Of a stretch of DNA of 64,000 nucleotides, positions 35,445-43,367 are shown piece after piece. Source of the DNA: Kofleriaceae bacterium (lineage in GTDB: Bacteria; Myxococcota_A; Polyangia; Haliangiales; Haliangiaceae); assembly GCA_020633495.1 (NCBI GenBank), contig JACKDR010000011.1:186001-250000 (forward strand). The letters run 5' to 3'. The translations under genes and the position numbers were made by a program. The notes beneath the pieces are model-generated. The model worked only from the letters and a program-made list of their open reading frames with translations, did no database searches and had not been told where the DNA came from. How positions within the stretch are numbered: the first letter of the stretch is position 1; the number at the start of each line of letters is the position of its first letter.

Positions 35445-36893
35445 ATGCGCTTCCTCCACCCCGACCACGACGAGCAGCTCGAGCTCGCGACCGACGACGT
35501 CTTCCTGAACCCGGGGTACTTCGACGGCGGCTCGCGCCTCGACTGCGATCTGACCCCGACCGACTTCGCCGGCGGCTCGCACCCGATCGTGTCGGCCAAC
35601 ATGAACGCGGTCACCGGCAAGCGGATGGCCGAGACCATGGCGCGGTTCGGCGGCCTCGGGGTCCTGCCCCAGGACATGGCGCTCGACACCGTCGAGCGCA
35701 TCGTCAAGCACATCCACGCCGCCGACACCCGCTACGACACCGCGCTCGCGGTGTCGCCGCGGGCCACGCTGCGCGACGTCCAGGGCATCATCCGCAAGCG
35801 GTCCCACGATCTCGTCGTCGTCATCGACGACGAGCGCCGGCCCATCGGGATCGTGACCCACTCGGATCTCCGCGACCGCGACCAGTACCTGCCGGCGTCG
35901 CGGCTGATGTCGCAGCGCATGGTGACGCTGCCGGTCGGGATCTCGAACCGCGACGCGTTCCTGCGCATGGAGGACGCCCGGGTCAAGGCGGCGCCGGTGC
36001 TCGACGCCGACGGCCGCCTGCTCGGCGTCCTCACCCGCAACGACGTCGTGCGGCTCGAGCTGCTGCGGCCGACGCTCGACGCCCACGGCCGCCTGATGGT
36101 CGCGGCCGCGGTCGGCATCTCCGCCGAGGCGCCGGCGACCGCGGCGCGGCTGCGCGACCTCGGCGTGTCGGCGATCGTCCTCGACACCGCGCACGGCCAC
36201 CAGCGTCGCATGCTCGAGGCGCTGCGCGAGGTCAAGGCGATCGTCGGCGGCGACGTCCCGGTCGTCGCCGGCAACGTCTGCACCGCCGAGGGCACGCGGG
36301 CGCTGATCGAGGCCGGCGCCGACGTCGTCAAGGTCAACATCGGCCCCGGCGCGATGTGCACGACCCGCATGCAGACCGGCGCCGGCCGGCCCACGTTCAC
36401 CGCGGTGCTCGGCTGCGCCCGCGAGGCCCACGCCCACGGCAAGCAGATCTGGGCCGACGGCGGCGTCAAGCACCCGCGCGACGTCGCGCTGTACCTCGCC
36501 GCCGGCGCCGCGCGCGTCATGATCGGCACCGCGCTCGCCGGCACCCACGAGAGCCCGGGCGACGTCAAGGAGGACCGCGACGGCCTGCTGTACAAGGAGA
36601 ACTACGGCATGGCGAGCGGCCGCGCGGTCAGCGATCGCACCGAGCACCAGGACGCCTTCGAGAGCGCCAAGAAGGGGTTCTTCCGCGAGGGCATCTCGAC
36701 CTCGCGGATCTACCTGCGCGAGGGCCAGGAGAGCGTCGGCGCCATCCTCGTCGACATGATCACCGGCGTGCAGTCGGCGTTCTCGTACGTCGGCGCCCGG
36801 ACGCTGGCCGAGTTCCAGGAGCGCGCGGTGGTGGGCGTGCAGACCTGGGCCGGCTACGGCGAGGGCACGCCGCACGGCGCGACCCGGCGCTGA
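35445..36893 (+). CDS. guaB1: GuaB1-type IMPDH/GMP-reductase family protein with CBS domains
   Basis: 482 residues. The N-terminus (FLNPGYFDGGSRLDCDLTPT...PIVSANMNAVTGKRMAETMARFGGLGVLPQ) and the CBS pair (RSHDLVVVIDDERRPIGIVTHSDL; KAAPVLDADGRLLGVLTRNDVV) match the IMP dehydrogenase superfamily. The catalytic loop is VNIGPGAMCTTRMQTGAGRP, with Cys in place, and WADGGVKHPRDVALYLAAGAARVMIGTALAGTHE follows. The layout fits the actinobacterial GuaB1 group, described in mycobacteria as a GMP reductase (GMP to IMP, purine salvage), better than biosynthetic IMPDH, which has GPGSICTT. Its 3' end overlaps the convergent SGNH gene by 40 nt. Confidence 0.88.
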   Translation: MRFLHPDHDEQLELATDDVFLNPGYFDGGSRLDCDLTPTDFAGGSHPIVSANMNAVTGKRMAETMARFGGLGVLPQDMALDTVERIVKHIHAADTRYDTALAVSPRATLRDVQGIIRKRSHDLVVVIDDERRPIGIVTHSDLRDRDQYLPASRLMSQRMVTLPVGISNRDAFLRMEDARVKAAPVLDADGRLLGVLTRNDVVRLELLRPTLDAHGRLMVAAAVGISAEAPATAARLRDLGVSAIVLDTAHGHQRRMLEALREVKAIVGGDVPVVAGNVCTAEGTRALIEAGADVVKVNIGPGAMCTTRMQTGAGRPTFTAVLGCAREAHAHGKQIWADGGVKHPRDVALYLAAGAARVMIGTALAGTHESPGDVKEDRDGLLYKENYGMASGRAVSDRTEHQDAFESAKKGFFREGISTSRIYLREGQESVGAILVDMITGVQSAFSYVGARTLAEFQERAVVGVQTWAGYGEGTPHGATRR

Positions 36894-37684
36894 GCGGGCG
36901 GGCGGAGCACCGTCAGCGTCGGCCGCTTGGCGCTGCGGTGGTCGCCGGTGGTCCGGTCGCGGGCGCGGCGCCACAGCCAGGGCACGAAGTAGTCGCGCCC
37001 CCACCGGGCGCTGGCGACCAGCTGCGCGCGCAGCGGCGTCGCCGGCGGCGGCGGCAGCGGCGCCAGCCAGGCGTCGTCGGCGCCGGGGAGCCCGAGCAGC
37101 TGGGCCAGCCCGGCGGCGGTGCGGGCGTGGCCGTCGGCGTTGGCGTGGAGGCGGTCGTGGCTCCACAGCCGCGGATCGGACGCGAGCGCGTGGACCGCGA
37201 GATCGAGCAGCCGCGCCCCCGACGCCGCCGCGGCCCGCCGCAGCTCGTCGTTGAGCGCGTGGATGCGCGCCGACATCCGGCGCGCCACCGGCGCGATCGC
37301 CAGGTGCCGCGAGATGTCGGGGAGGGTCAGGGTCAGGACGACGGCGCCGCGATCGACGAGCGCGCGCTGCATCGCCTCGACCTCGGCGGCGACGGCGCGC
37401 GGGTCGAAGCGCGCGCGCAGCAGATCGTTCATGCCGGCGACCACCGTGGCGAGGTCGGGGTGCAGCGCGACCGCGGCGTCGAGCTGCTCGGCCCGGATCT
37501 GGCGCGCGATGCGGCCGCGGACCGCGAGGTTGGCGTACGCGACCTCGCCCTGGTGCGCGGCGACGGCCTCGGCGAGGCGGTCGGCCCAGCCGCGGTAGCC
37601 GCCGACGCCGTCGGGATCGTCGAGGCCCTCGGTGGAGCTGTCGCCGAGCGCGACGTAGCGCGCGAACCGGGGCGGCGGCGTCAT
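36854..37684 (-). CDS. SGNH/GDSL-family hydrolase
   Basis: 276 residues. Block I is ARYVALGDSSTEGL with the nucleophilic Ser; block III is VVAGMNDLLRARFDP; block V is WSHDRLHANADGHARTA with the Asp-x-x-His pair. These are the catalytic elements of GDSL lipases/esterases. There is no signal peptide, so a cytoplasmic esterase is likely. The ATG at 37684 overlaps the stop of the preceding EEP gene (ATGA), indicating translational coupling. The end overlaps the convergent guaB1 end by 40 nt. Confidence 0.88.
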   Translation of the reverse strand: MTPPPRFARYVALGDSSTEGLDDPDGVGGYRGWADRLAEAVAAHQGEVAYANLAVRGRIARQIRAEQLDAAVALHPDLATVVAGMNDLLRARFDPRAVAAEVEAMQRALVDRGAVVLTLTLPDISRHLAIAPVARRMSARIHALNDELRRAAAASGARLLDLAVHALASDPRLWSHDRLHANADGHARTAAGLAQLLGLPGADDAWLAPLPPPPATPLRAQLVASARWGRDYFVPWLWRRARDRTTGDHRSAKRPTLTVLRPPAQRRVAPCGVPSP

Positions 37685-38478
37685 GGCCGCGGCTCCGCGC
37701 CGGCGAGCTCGGCCCACACCAGATCGTGGTCCGACGCCGGCGTCTCGAGCTGGCCGCGACGCGTGACGGTGACGTTGCTGCACACGACGTCGTAGGCGCG
37801 CGGCAGGTCGAGGCCGAGCGCGCCCAGCGCGACGGTGAGCCGGTGGGTCAGCAGCGGCTCGCGCTGGCGGGCGAAGAAGTGGGTGGGCGCGCCGGCCTCG
37901 GGCGGCGCGGCGCCGAGCGCGGTCAGCGGCGCCAGGAGCTCGGCGAGGGCGGCGGCGTGGCGCGCCCGCCGCCAGGTGAAGCTGTTGGTGTCGGCGCAGA
38001 AGACGAAGCGGGAGCCGTCGAGCGCGGCCGCGACCGCGGCGACCTGGGCGGCGCGGTGGGCGTTGTCGCCGGCGGTGTCGAGGTGGGCGTCGACGATCAG
38101 GTACAGGTCGGCGGCGTGGCCGACGGTGACCAGCAGCGCGTGCTTCTGCTTGGTCTTGCCGCCGGCGATGTACAGGCGCTCGATCGGCGACAGCCGGCCC
38201 AGCCGCGGCAGCGGCACCGCGCGCACCGCGCCGGGCGCGACCGGGGCGGTCGCGGTGTCGTGCACCACCGCGAGGCCGGGCGCCTCGGCCGCCCGCGCCA
38301 CCGCGTAGCCCGGGCCGAGGGCGGCGGCGATCCGGTCGGCGGCGGTGGTGTCGCCGAGCGCGACGTCCTCCTGGACGCAGAGGACGTCGAGGCCGACGTC
38401 GTCGCGCAGGGCGAGGTGGTGCGGCAGCAAGGCGTCGAGCCGCCGGGCGTGCATGAGGTTGTGGCTGGCGACGATCAT
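37681..38478 (-). CDS. endonuclease/exonuclease/phosphatase family protein
   Basis: 265 residues. Motifs of the EEP superfamily occur in order: SHNLMH (Asn), DVLCVQEDVA (metal Glu), YLIVDAHLDTAGDNAHRAAQ (His), FVFCADTNSFTW (Asp-x-Asn), and the C-terminal SDHDLVWAEL (Asp-His dyad). Members hydrolyse phosphodiesters in DNA, RNA, lipids or nucleotides; the substrate here is open. No signal peptide. The gene is overlapped by the SGNH hydrolase gene in an ATGA arrangement. TATGGT (38493-38498, minus) lies 14 nt before the ATG at 38478. Confidence 0.88.
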   Translation of the reverse strand: MIVASHNLMHARRLDALLPHHLALRDDVGLDVLCVQEDVALGDTTAADRIAAALGPGYAVARAAEAPGLAVVHDTATAPVAPGAVRAVPLPRLGRLSPIERLYIAGGKTKQKHALLVTVGHAADLYLIVDAHLDTAGDNAHRAAQVAAVAAALDGSRFVFCADTNSFTWRRARHAAALAELLAPLTALGAAPPEAGAPTHFFARQREPLLTHRLTVALGALGLDLPRAYDVVCSNVTVTRRGQLETPASDHDLVWAELAGAEPRP

Positions 38479-38564
38479 CGGCGGGACGGCGCACCATAGA
38501 GGAGCCGGCGGCCGCGCGTCGATCGCGGCGCGCGCCGATCGCGACGGCCGGCGCGCCGGCGGCG

Positions 38565-39177
38565 TCAGCGCCAGGTCGCGTCGATGCGCCCGGCCGCGGC
38601 GGCGGTCCGGTTGTCGCCGGCCTCCCAGATCAGCTCGCCGTCGGGGCGACGCTGCAGGAACTTGAAGGTCAGCGTCGCGTCGGGCGACGCCGACAGCGAC
38701 GCCAGCCAGGCGTCACCGTCCCGGGTCATGCGGACGGCGTGGGCCGCGTCCCAGTCACCGAGGCTGGCGCCGCCGCCGCACACCAGCACCTCGCCTGCGG
38801 CGTCGACCTCGACGCCGGTGAGCGCGATCGTCACCGGGACCGACGTCGCCGGGCGCCGGCGCGGCGGCGGCGGCGACCGGCGCCGCCTCGGCGTCGCGGG
38901 GCGCGGACGCCGGTGGCGCCTCGACGGCGGCCGGCGCCGGCGACGCCGCCGCGCCGGTGGGCGAGGTGCCGAGCAACGCGTCGAGCGCCGCCTCGACCGC
39001 GCCGAGCCGATCACCGATCTGCGCGAGCGCGGCGCGGAGCGCGTGGACCTGCGACGGCGCGTACGCCGGCAGGACCTCGAGGCCGGCGCGTTCGCACGCG
39101 GCGCTCAGCATGGACTCGGCCGAGTAGTGGTCGTAGCGCGATCGCAGCGCGGCGATCAGATCGTCTCGTTCGATCAT
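38565..39177 (-). pseudogene. CBM20-domain protein interrupted by a 1-nt frameshift
   Basis: The N-terminal frame from ATG 39177 (MIERDDLIAALRSRYDHYSAESMLSAACERAGLEV ... LRAALAQIGDRLGAVEAALDALL) gives a helical domain and an Ala/Pro linker. At about 38850 the sequence continues in the next frame with VPVTIALTGVEVDAAGEVLVCGGGASLGDWDAAHAVRMTRDGDAWLASL...LIWEAGDNRTAAA, a carbohydrate-binding module of family 20 (starch-binding). Joined, it would be about 203 residues. The break lies in a GCC/GGC run, so a single-base sequencing error or a real mutation is possible. AGGAGG lies 11 nt before the start. A role in glycogen or polysaccharide sensing is a guess from CBM20 alone. Confidence 0.7.
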
Positions 39178-39237
39178 GGCGAGGTCACCTCCTGCCGCCT
39201 CAGGCTACTGCATCCGTCGACGATCAGCGCGCGGTCA

Positions 39238-39272
39238 CGCGCGACGACGCGCTGAACCCGCGTCGTCACGCG
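39238..39272. promoter_or_regulatory. 14-bp hairpin in the divergent gap
   Basis: CGCGCGACGACGCG and CGCGTCGTCACGCG pair over 14 positions with one C-A mismatch around the loop CTGAACC. It lies between the divergent starts at 39177 and 39398, so it is an operator or structured-leader candidate, not a terminator. Confidence 0.6.
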
Positions 39273-39366
39273 GCCGTCGCAAACGCGTCAACCCTCGCGC
39301 CGCGCGCGTGCCAGCGGCTACCGCGGCGGCGGCCCCGGCGCCGCGGCGGCGCGGCGGACCGCGGGG

Positions 39367-39372
39367 TAGACT
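39367..39372 (+). promoter_or_regulatory. -10-like TAGACT
   Basis: TAGACT, preceded by GGGG, lies 25 nt before GTG 39398. Confidence 0.35.
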
Positions 39373-39397
39373 CTGGACGGCTCCCACGCCCAGCACC

Positions 39398-40147
39398 GTG
39401 GCCCCCGACGATCACCGACCGCCCACGCTCGACGACGCCGTCGCCGGGCTCTACCTCGCGTTCGCGCAAGCGCGGCGACGCGGCCCGGTGGAGGGCTGTC
39501 CGTGCTGCGTGCGTCGCGGCGACCAGGCGACGCTGGGGCACACGCCGCGGCGGACGCTGACCGCCGACCAGCTCGGCAGCTTCGCCTTCCGGGCGATGTC
39601 CACGTGGGGCGACGAGGACGACTACCGTCACTTCTTGCCGCGGATCCTGGAGCTTGCGCTCACGCCGGAAGGCGCCCGCTGGCCGGGCATGGCCGCCGAG
39701 CACGTCTGCCTCGACCTGGCGGCGGCTCGCTGGTCCACCTGGACGGCACCGGAGCGGGCCGCGGTGACCCGCTTCTTCGAAGCGGCGTGGGCGACCGCGT
39801 TGCGGTCGGGCCCCGGCGTGTCGACGTGGAGCGTCGACGCGCTGCCGAGCGGGCTGCCGTGGGCGTTCGACGACGTGTCCCCGTTCCTCGAGCAGTGGGA
39901 GCGCGACACGTCCCTCGCGGCCACGGTGCACCTCGCGGCCACCCTCCACGGCATGTGGTGGCACGCGCAGCTGCGACCGCGCTCGCGCTCGCCCGCGGGG
40001 GTGAGCGTGATCCGCCGCTGGCTCGTGGCGCCGGCGCGACGCGACGCGCTCGCACGGGCCTTCGAGGCCCACCTCGACGAACCCGTTGCCGGCGAGCTGG
40101 CCGAGGGGATCGACGCCTGGGGCGGCGTGCAGCCTGACCGCCCTTGA
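39398..40147 (+). CDS. hypothetical protein with N-terminal CPCC
   Basis: 249 residues from GTG 39398. After LDDAVAGLYLAFAQARRRGPVEG comes CPCCVRRGDQATL, a four-residue cysteine cluster that could bind zinc or iron, then DQLGSFAFRAMSTWGDEDDYRHFLPRILELAL and two further helical segments (RAAVTRFFEAAWATAL, AATVHLAATLHGMWW). I know the start of such proteins (CxCC, YRHFLPRILEL) from uncharacterised myxobacterial and actinobacterial families but no function. The gene runs into a 9-bp repeat: its last codons are inside the repeat array. Cytoplasmic. Confidence 0.75.
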   Translation: MAPDDHRPPTLDDAVAGLYLAFAQARRRGPVEGCPCCVRRGDQATLGHTPRRTLTADQLGSFAFRAMSTWGDEDDYRHFLPRILELALTPEGARWPGMAAEHVCLDLAAARWSTWTAPERAAVTRFFEAAWATALRSGPGVSTWSVDALPSGLPWAFDDVSPFLEQWERDTSLAATVHLAATLHGMWWHAQLRPRSRSPAGVSVIRRWLVAPARRDALARAFEAHLDEPVAGELAEGIDAWGGVQPDRP

Positions 40148-40226
40148 CCGCCCGGACCGCCCTTGACCGCCCGGACCGCCCGGACCGCCCGGACCGCCCG
40201 GACCGCCCGGACCGCCCGGACCGCCC
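40135..40226. repeat. 9-bp tandem repeat, about ten copies
   Basis: GGACCGCCC and its variant TGACCGCCC are repeated head to tail for about 90 nt; two extra T bases break the phase at 40144 and 40163. The first copy contains the stop codon of the 39398-40147 gene. The remaining gap to 40379 holds only TACGGT (40336-40341), a possible -10 box 37 nt before the next start. Confidence 0.9.
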
Positions 40227-40378
40227 GGACACGATCGATCGGTAGCCATGACGACCGCGCCGGCCCGGGGCCCGCGCCCCGACCGCGCCGGACGGCCTCG
40301 GACGGCTTCGGATGGGCGCGGGGGACCGGGTCGTGTACGGTCTGGGCGATCCGTCGTCCTCCACCCGCGAGTCGAACC

Positions 40379-41206
40379 ATGAACGCTCCCCTGCGAACCG
40401 TCCTGTTGTGCACGCTGGCGCTCGGCGCCTGCGAGCGAAGCCGCGCCGGCGCCCCGGCCCCCACCGGGCAGCCGACCGCCGCCGATCCCGGCGCGACCGC
40501 GCCGGGGCCCGCGGACCCGGCGACGCCACGGGCCGACCACGCCGCCGCCGCGGGCGGGGTCACGGGCAAGATCCTCGAGACCATGGACTCGGGCGGCTAC
40601 ACCTACGTCCGCCTCGCCGTCGGCGACGGCGAGCAGTGGGCCGCGGTCAACGCCACCAAGGTCGCGGTCGGCGACACCGTGACGATCACCAACGCCACCG
40701 AGATGGTGGACTTCGAGAGCAAGACGCTCGGCCGCACCTTCCCGTCGATCCTGTTCGGCACGCTGGGCGGCGACGCCGCGGGCGCGACCGCCGGCGCGGC
40801 GGCCAACCCGCACGGCGACGGCATGGTCGCGGGCACCAGCACCGGCGCCCCGACCGACGCGCCGATCAAGCTCGACCAGCCGCTGCCGAAGGCCGAGGGC
40901 GCCACCGGGCGCACCGTCGCCGAGGTGTTCGCGCAGCAGGGGGCGCTGGCCGGCCAGCGCGTCACCGTGCGCGGCAAGGTGACCAAGTACAACGGCGAGA
41001 TCATGGACCGGAACTGGCTGCACGTGCAGGACGGCACCGGCACCGCCGCCCAGCACGACTACGACCTGACCGTCACGACCTCGGGCACCGCGGCGATCGG
41101 CGACATCGTCGTCGTCGATGGCGTCGTCGGCACCGATCGCGACTTCGGCGCCGGCTACGCCTACAAGGTCATCGTCGAGAACGCCACGGTCACGGTCCAG
41201 CACTGA
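40379..41206 (+). CDS. lipoprotein with OB-fold domains
   Basis: 275 residues. Signal sequence MNAPLRTVLLCTLALGAC with the lipobox Cys, then a Pro/Ala-rich linker. Residues about 60-120 (GGVTGKILETMDSGGYTYVRLAVGDGEQWAAVNATKVAVGDTVTI) match the NrfJ-like OB-fold seen in periplasmic proteins. A second OB-fold follows (LAGQRVTVRGKVTKYNGEIMDRNWLHVQDGTG ... YDLTVTTSGTAAIGDIVVVDGVVGTDRDFGAGYAYKVIVENATV). Such lipoproteins bind small ligands or other periplasmic proteins. It is probably anchored in the envelope. The promoter hexamer is at 40336. Downstream is a convergent HEAT-repeat gene, 25 nt apart. Confidence 0.82.
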   Translation: MNAPLRTVLLCTLALGACERSRAGAPAPTGQPTAADPGATAPGPADPATPRADHAAAAGGVTGKILETMDSGGYTYVRLAVGDGEQWAAVNATKVAVGDTVTITNATEMVDFESKTLGRTFPSILFGTLGGDAAGATAGAAANPHGDGMVAGTSTGAPTDAPIKLDQPLPKAEGATGRTVAEVFAQQGALAGQRVTVRGKVTKYNGEIMDRNWLHVQDGTGTAAQHDYDLTVTTSGTAAIGDIVVVDGVVGTDRDFGAGYAYKVIVENATVTVQH

Positions 41207-41231
41207 CGCCGGTGCGGCCGCGCGCCGGTGG

Positions 41232-42467
41232 TCAGCCGCCGGCGTCGTCGAGCCAGGCCCGCAGCGCGTCGCGCGCGGTCGGCACGCCGCGGCCGGCGAG
41301 CGCGCGACCGGTGTCGCTGTACGACCAGGCGGGCTCGCTGCCGGCGAGCGCGTCCAGCGCCGCCCGCGCCGACGGCGGCAGCGCCGCGACCGCGACGGTG
41401 GCGTCGTCGGGCGCGTCGCGCGGCGGCTCGGGGACCGCGAGCCGGGCGATCCAGACCGCGAGATCGACGGCGTCGTCGGGGTCGACGACCCGCGGCAGGC
41501 CACGCACCGCGGCGGCCACGACGTCGTCGCACTCGGCCGGATCGGTGCCGAGGTACAGCGTGCAGAACACCAGCGGCGCCGAGTCGATGCGGAACCACGG
41601 GAAGCCCGGCGGCATCACCGGCGGCACGCCGTCGGCGAGCCACGCCGCCAGCGCCGGTCGCACCAGCGCCGAGACCGCCGGATCCTCGAGGCGGACCAGC
41701 GCCATCGCGACGCAGCGCTGCTCCAGCGGCGAGCCGCCGCGGGCCCACGCCTCGTGCAGCGCGGCCTCGGCGACGCCGCGCTGCGACGGCGATCGCTTGG
41801 CCGCGTGCGACAGGCCGAGCGCCGCGCTGGCCCGGACCCGGGCCTCCGGATCGGCGGCCAGCAGCCGCGCCAGCGCCGGCGCGGTGGCGTCGGCCCGGGT
41901 GGTCAGGAAGCCGAGCAGGAACGCCACGCCCTCGCGGACCTCCGGGTCGGCGTCGTCGAGCGCGGCGACCAGCTGCGGGGTGCCGGCGGCGATGGCCTCG
42001 TAGAGCTCGCGCAGGCCGTGCCCCGGGGTCATGTCGAGGCTGCCGCCGGGCGACGGGAACGAGCGGATCTGGATGTCGCCGCCGGTGAGGTACGCGGCGT
42101 GCTGGGCGCGCGCGCAGTCGTCCGGGTTGGGCTGCAGGTCGGGGTGGAAGCCGTCGTGCAGGAACCAGCAGGTGTCGCCGACCGCGAGCTCGGCGACCAG
42201 GCCGGCGATCGCGCCGCGCTCGGCGACGGCGGCGTCGGCGATCAGCCCAAGCAGGTAGGGCACGGCGCGCAGCGTGGCCTCGCCCCGCTGGACGCCCTGG
42301 TGATCGAGGCAGGCGTGGAGCCACGATCGCGCCTGGGCCCGCTGGGCGGGGTCGCCGCCGGCGATCGCGCGCAGCGTCTCGGGCACGTCGACGGCCTCAC
42401 CATAGGCGTGCTCGAGCGACGCCCAGTCGACGTCGCCGAGCGCGGACAGCGGCAGGATCGCGGTCAT
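41232..42467 (-). CDS. HEAT-repeat protein
   Basis: 411 residues. Helical repeats include RQ-type motifs LVAALDDADPEVREGVAFLLGFLTTRADA, LARLLAADPEARVRASAALGLSHAA and an earlier VPYLLGLIADAAVAERGAIAGLVAELA, of the HEAT/PBS-lyase type that form a superhelical protein-interaction scaffold. A non-repeat insert (CWFLHDGFHPDLQPNPDDCARAQHAAYLTGGDIQIRSF) with two cysteines is present. No enzymatic motif. Cytoplasmic. It starts 96 nt from the divergent NFACT-R gene. Confidence 0.82.
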   Translation of the reverse strand: MTAILPLSALGDVDWASLEHAYGEAVDVPETLRAIAGGDPAQRAQARSWLHACLDHQGVQRGEATLRAVPYLLGLIADAAVAERGAIAGLVAELAVGDTCWFLHDGFHPDLQPNPDDCARAQHAAYLTGGDIQIRSFPSPGGSLDMTPGHGLRELYEAIAAGTPQLVAALDDADPEVREGVAFLLGFLTTRADATAPALARLLAADPEARVRASAALGLSHAAKRSPSQRGVAEAALHEAWARGGSPLEQRCVAMALVRLEDPAVSALVRPALAAWLADGVPPVMPPGFPWFRIDSAPLVFCTLYLGTDPAECDDVVAAAVRGLPRVVDPDDAVDLAVWIARLAVPEPPRDAPDDATVAVAALPPSARAALDALAGSEPAWSYSDTGRALAGRGVPTARDALRAWLDDAGG

Positions 42468-42550
42468 TGTCGTGGACAGAGCCGGCCCGGCGCGGATGTG
42501 ACGCGGCCGCGGCCCGCCCGGCGGGCGCGATGGAGGCGGCGACCGCGTGC

Positions 42551-42556
42551 TACGAC
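42551..42556 (+). promoter_or_regulatory. -10-like TACGAC
   Basis: TACGAC lies 6 nt before GTG 42563. It is weaker than the others because the last T is missing, but the spacing is the same. Confidence 0.25.
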
Positions 42557-42562
42557 TGCCGG

Positions 42563-42949
42563 GTGGCGAGCAAGGGCCGACCCTACCGGACGTTCGTCGT
42601 CGACGGCTTCGAGATCCTCGTCGGCCGCGGCGAGGCCGACAACGATCACCTCACGTTCGACGTCGCGGCGCCCGGCGATCTCTGGCTGCACGTCGCCGGC
42701 GGCACGCCGGGCAGCCACGTCGTCGTCCGCAACCCGGGTCGTGGCGACGTGCCGGCCCACGTCGTCGAGGTCGCCGCGGCGGCCGCCGCCTGGTACTCGA
42801 AGGCGCGCGGCGCGCCCCGGGTCGAGGTCCACCTGTGCCACGCCCGCGACGTCCACAAGCCTCGCGGCGCCCCCGCCGGGCTGGTCGAGCTGGCCCGCCA
42901 CAAGCGCATCAAAGTAACCCCGGCGACCCCGGCGACGCCCATGACCTGA
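42563..42949 (+). CDS. stand-alone NFACT-R (RqcH/Tae2-type) domain protein
   Basis: About 128 residues from GTG 42563 (ATG 42530 would add 11). GRPYRTFVVDGFEILVGRGEADNDHLTFDVAAPGDLWLHVAGGTPGSHVVVRN followed by AAAAAAWYSKARGAPRVEVHLCHARDVHKPRGAPAGLV is the NFACT-R domain (formerly DUF814), the C-terminal RNA-binding domain of RqcH/Tae2/NEMF, which otherwise follows NFACT-N and helical domains. Here it stands alone. Stand-alone copies are known in bacteria, with proposed RNA binding but little proof. The last 11 codons (PATPATPMT) lie inside a 72-bp duplicated repeat, so the 3' end may be replaced by repeat sequence. Confidence 0.82.
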   Translation: MASKGRPYRTFVVDGFEILVGRGEADNDHLTFDVAAPGDLWLHVAGGTPGSHVVVRNPGRGDVPAHVVEVAAAAAAWYSKARGAPRVEVHLCHARDVHKPRGAPAGLVELARHKRIKVTPATPATPMT

Positions 42950-43072
42950 CCGCGCCGCGCCGCCGGTCGTACAGCCGGTGGTGTCCTCGCCCGTGCCAGC
43001 AACCCCGGCGACCCCGGCGACGCCCATGACCTGACCGCGCCGCGCCGCCGGTCGTACAGCCGGCGGTGTCCT
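42916..43072. repeat. 72-bp direct repeat, two copies, plus a partial third at 44579
   Basis: 42916-42987 and 43001-43072 are identical except for one base. The first copy contains the end of the NFACT-R gene; the second is intergenic. A shortened relative (CCCGGCGACGCCGATGACCT) recurs at about 44583, beyond the transposase gene. The repeat includes an imperfect inverted CCGG-flanked segment. It is part of a repeat-rich zone around a REP-type transposase. Confidence 0.85.
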
Positions 43073-43096
43073 GGCGGCGCACGCCTCGCGCCCGTG

Positions 43097-43183
43097 CCGG
43101 GGTTGATTCCCCGGACCGGGGTTGCTTTCCCGGATCCCGCACCCCACGCCGCCCCGCACCCCGCGCCGGGGTTGACGTCCCGG
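43097..43183. repeat. REP-like hairpins left of the transposase, three copies
   Basis: CCGGGGTTG followed by short spacers and TCCCGG occurs three times: 43097-43114, 43116-43133 and 43166-43183. Each can fold with the GTTG-containing segment as loop. The stretch from 43073 to 43367 contains no convincing gene. Confidence 0.75.
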
Positions 43184-43367
43184 GCCTCATCGAGCGCGAG
43201 GCGCGGCGTCTCGGGGAGCCTGTCCGGGACCCGTCCTGGGGCGAATCCGTGTGCCGGAGGCCGGACAGCGCGTCCGGCCCGCGGACGTTCGTGACCGAAC
43301 CTCGGACGCCGTGCGCGAGAATCCGCGGTGTTACGCGCGGCACGCGCCGTGCTGATGCGACGGTACG

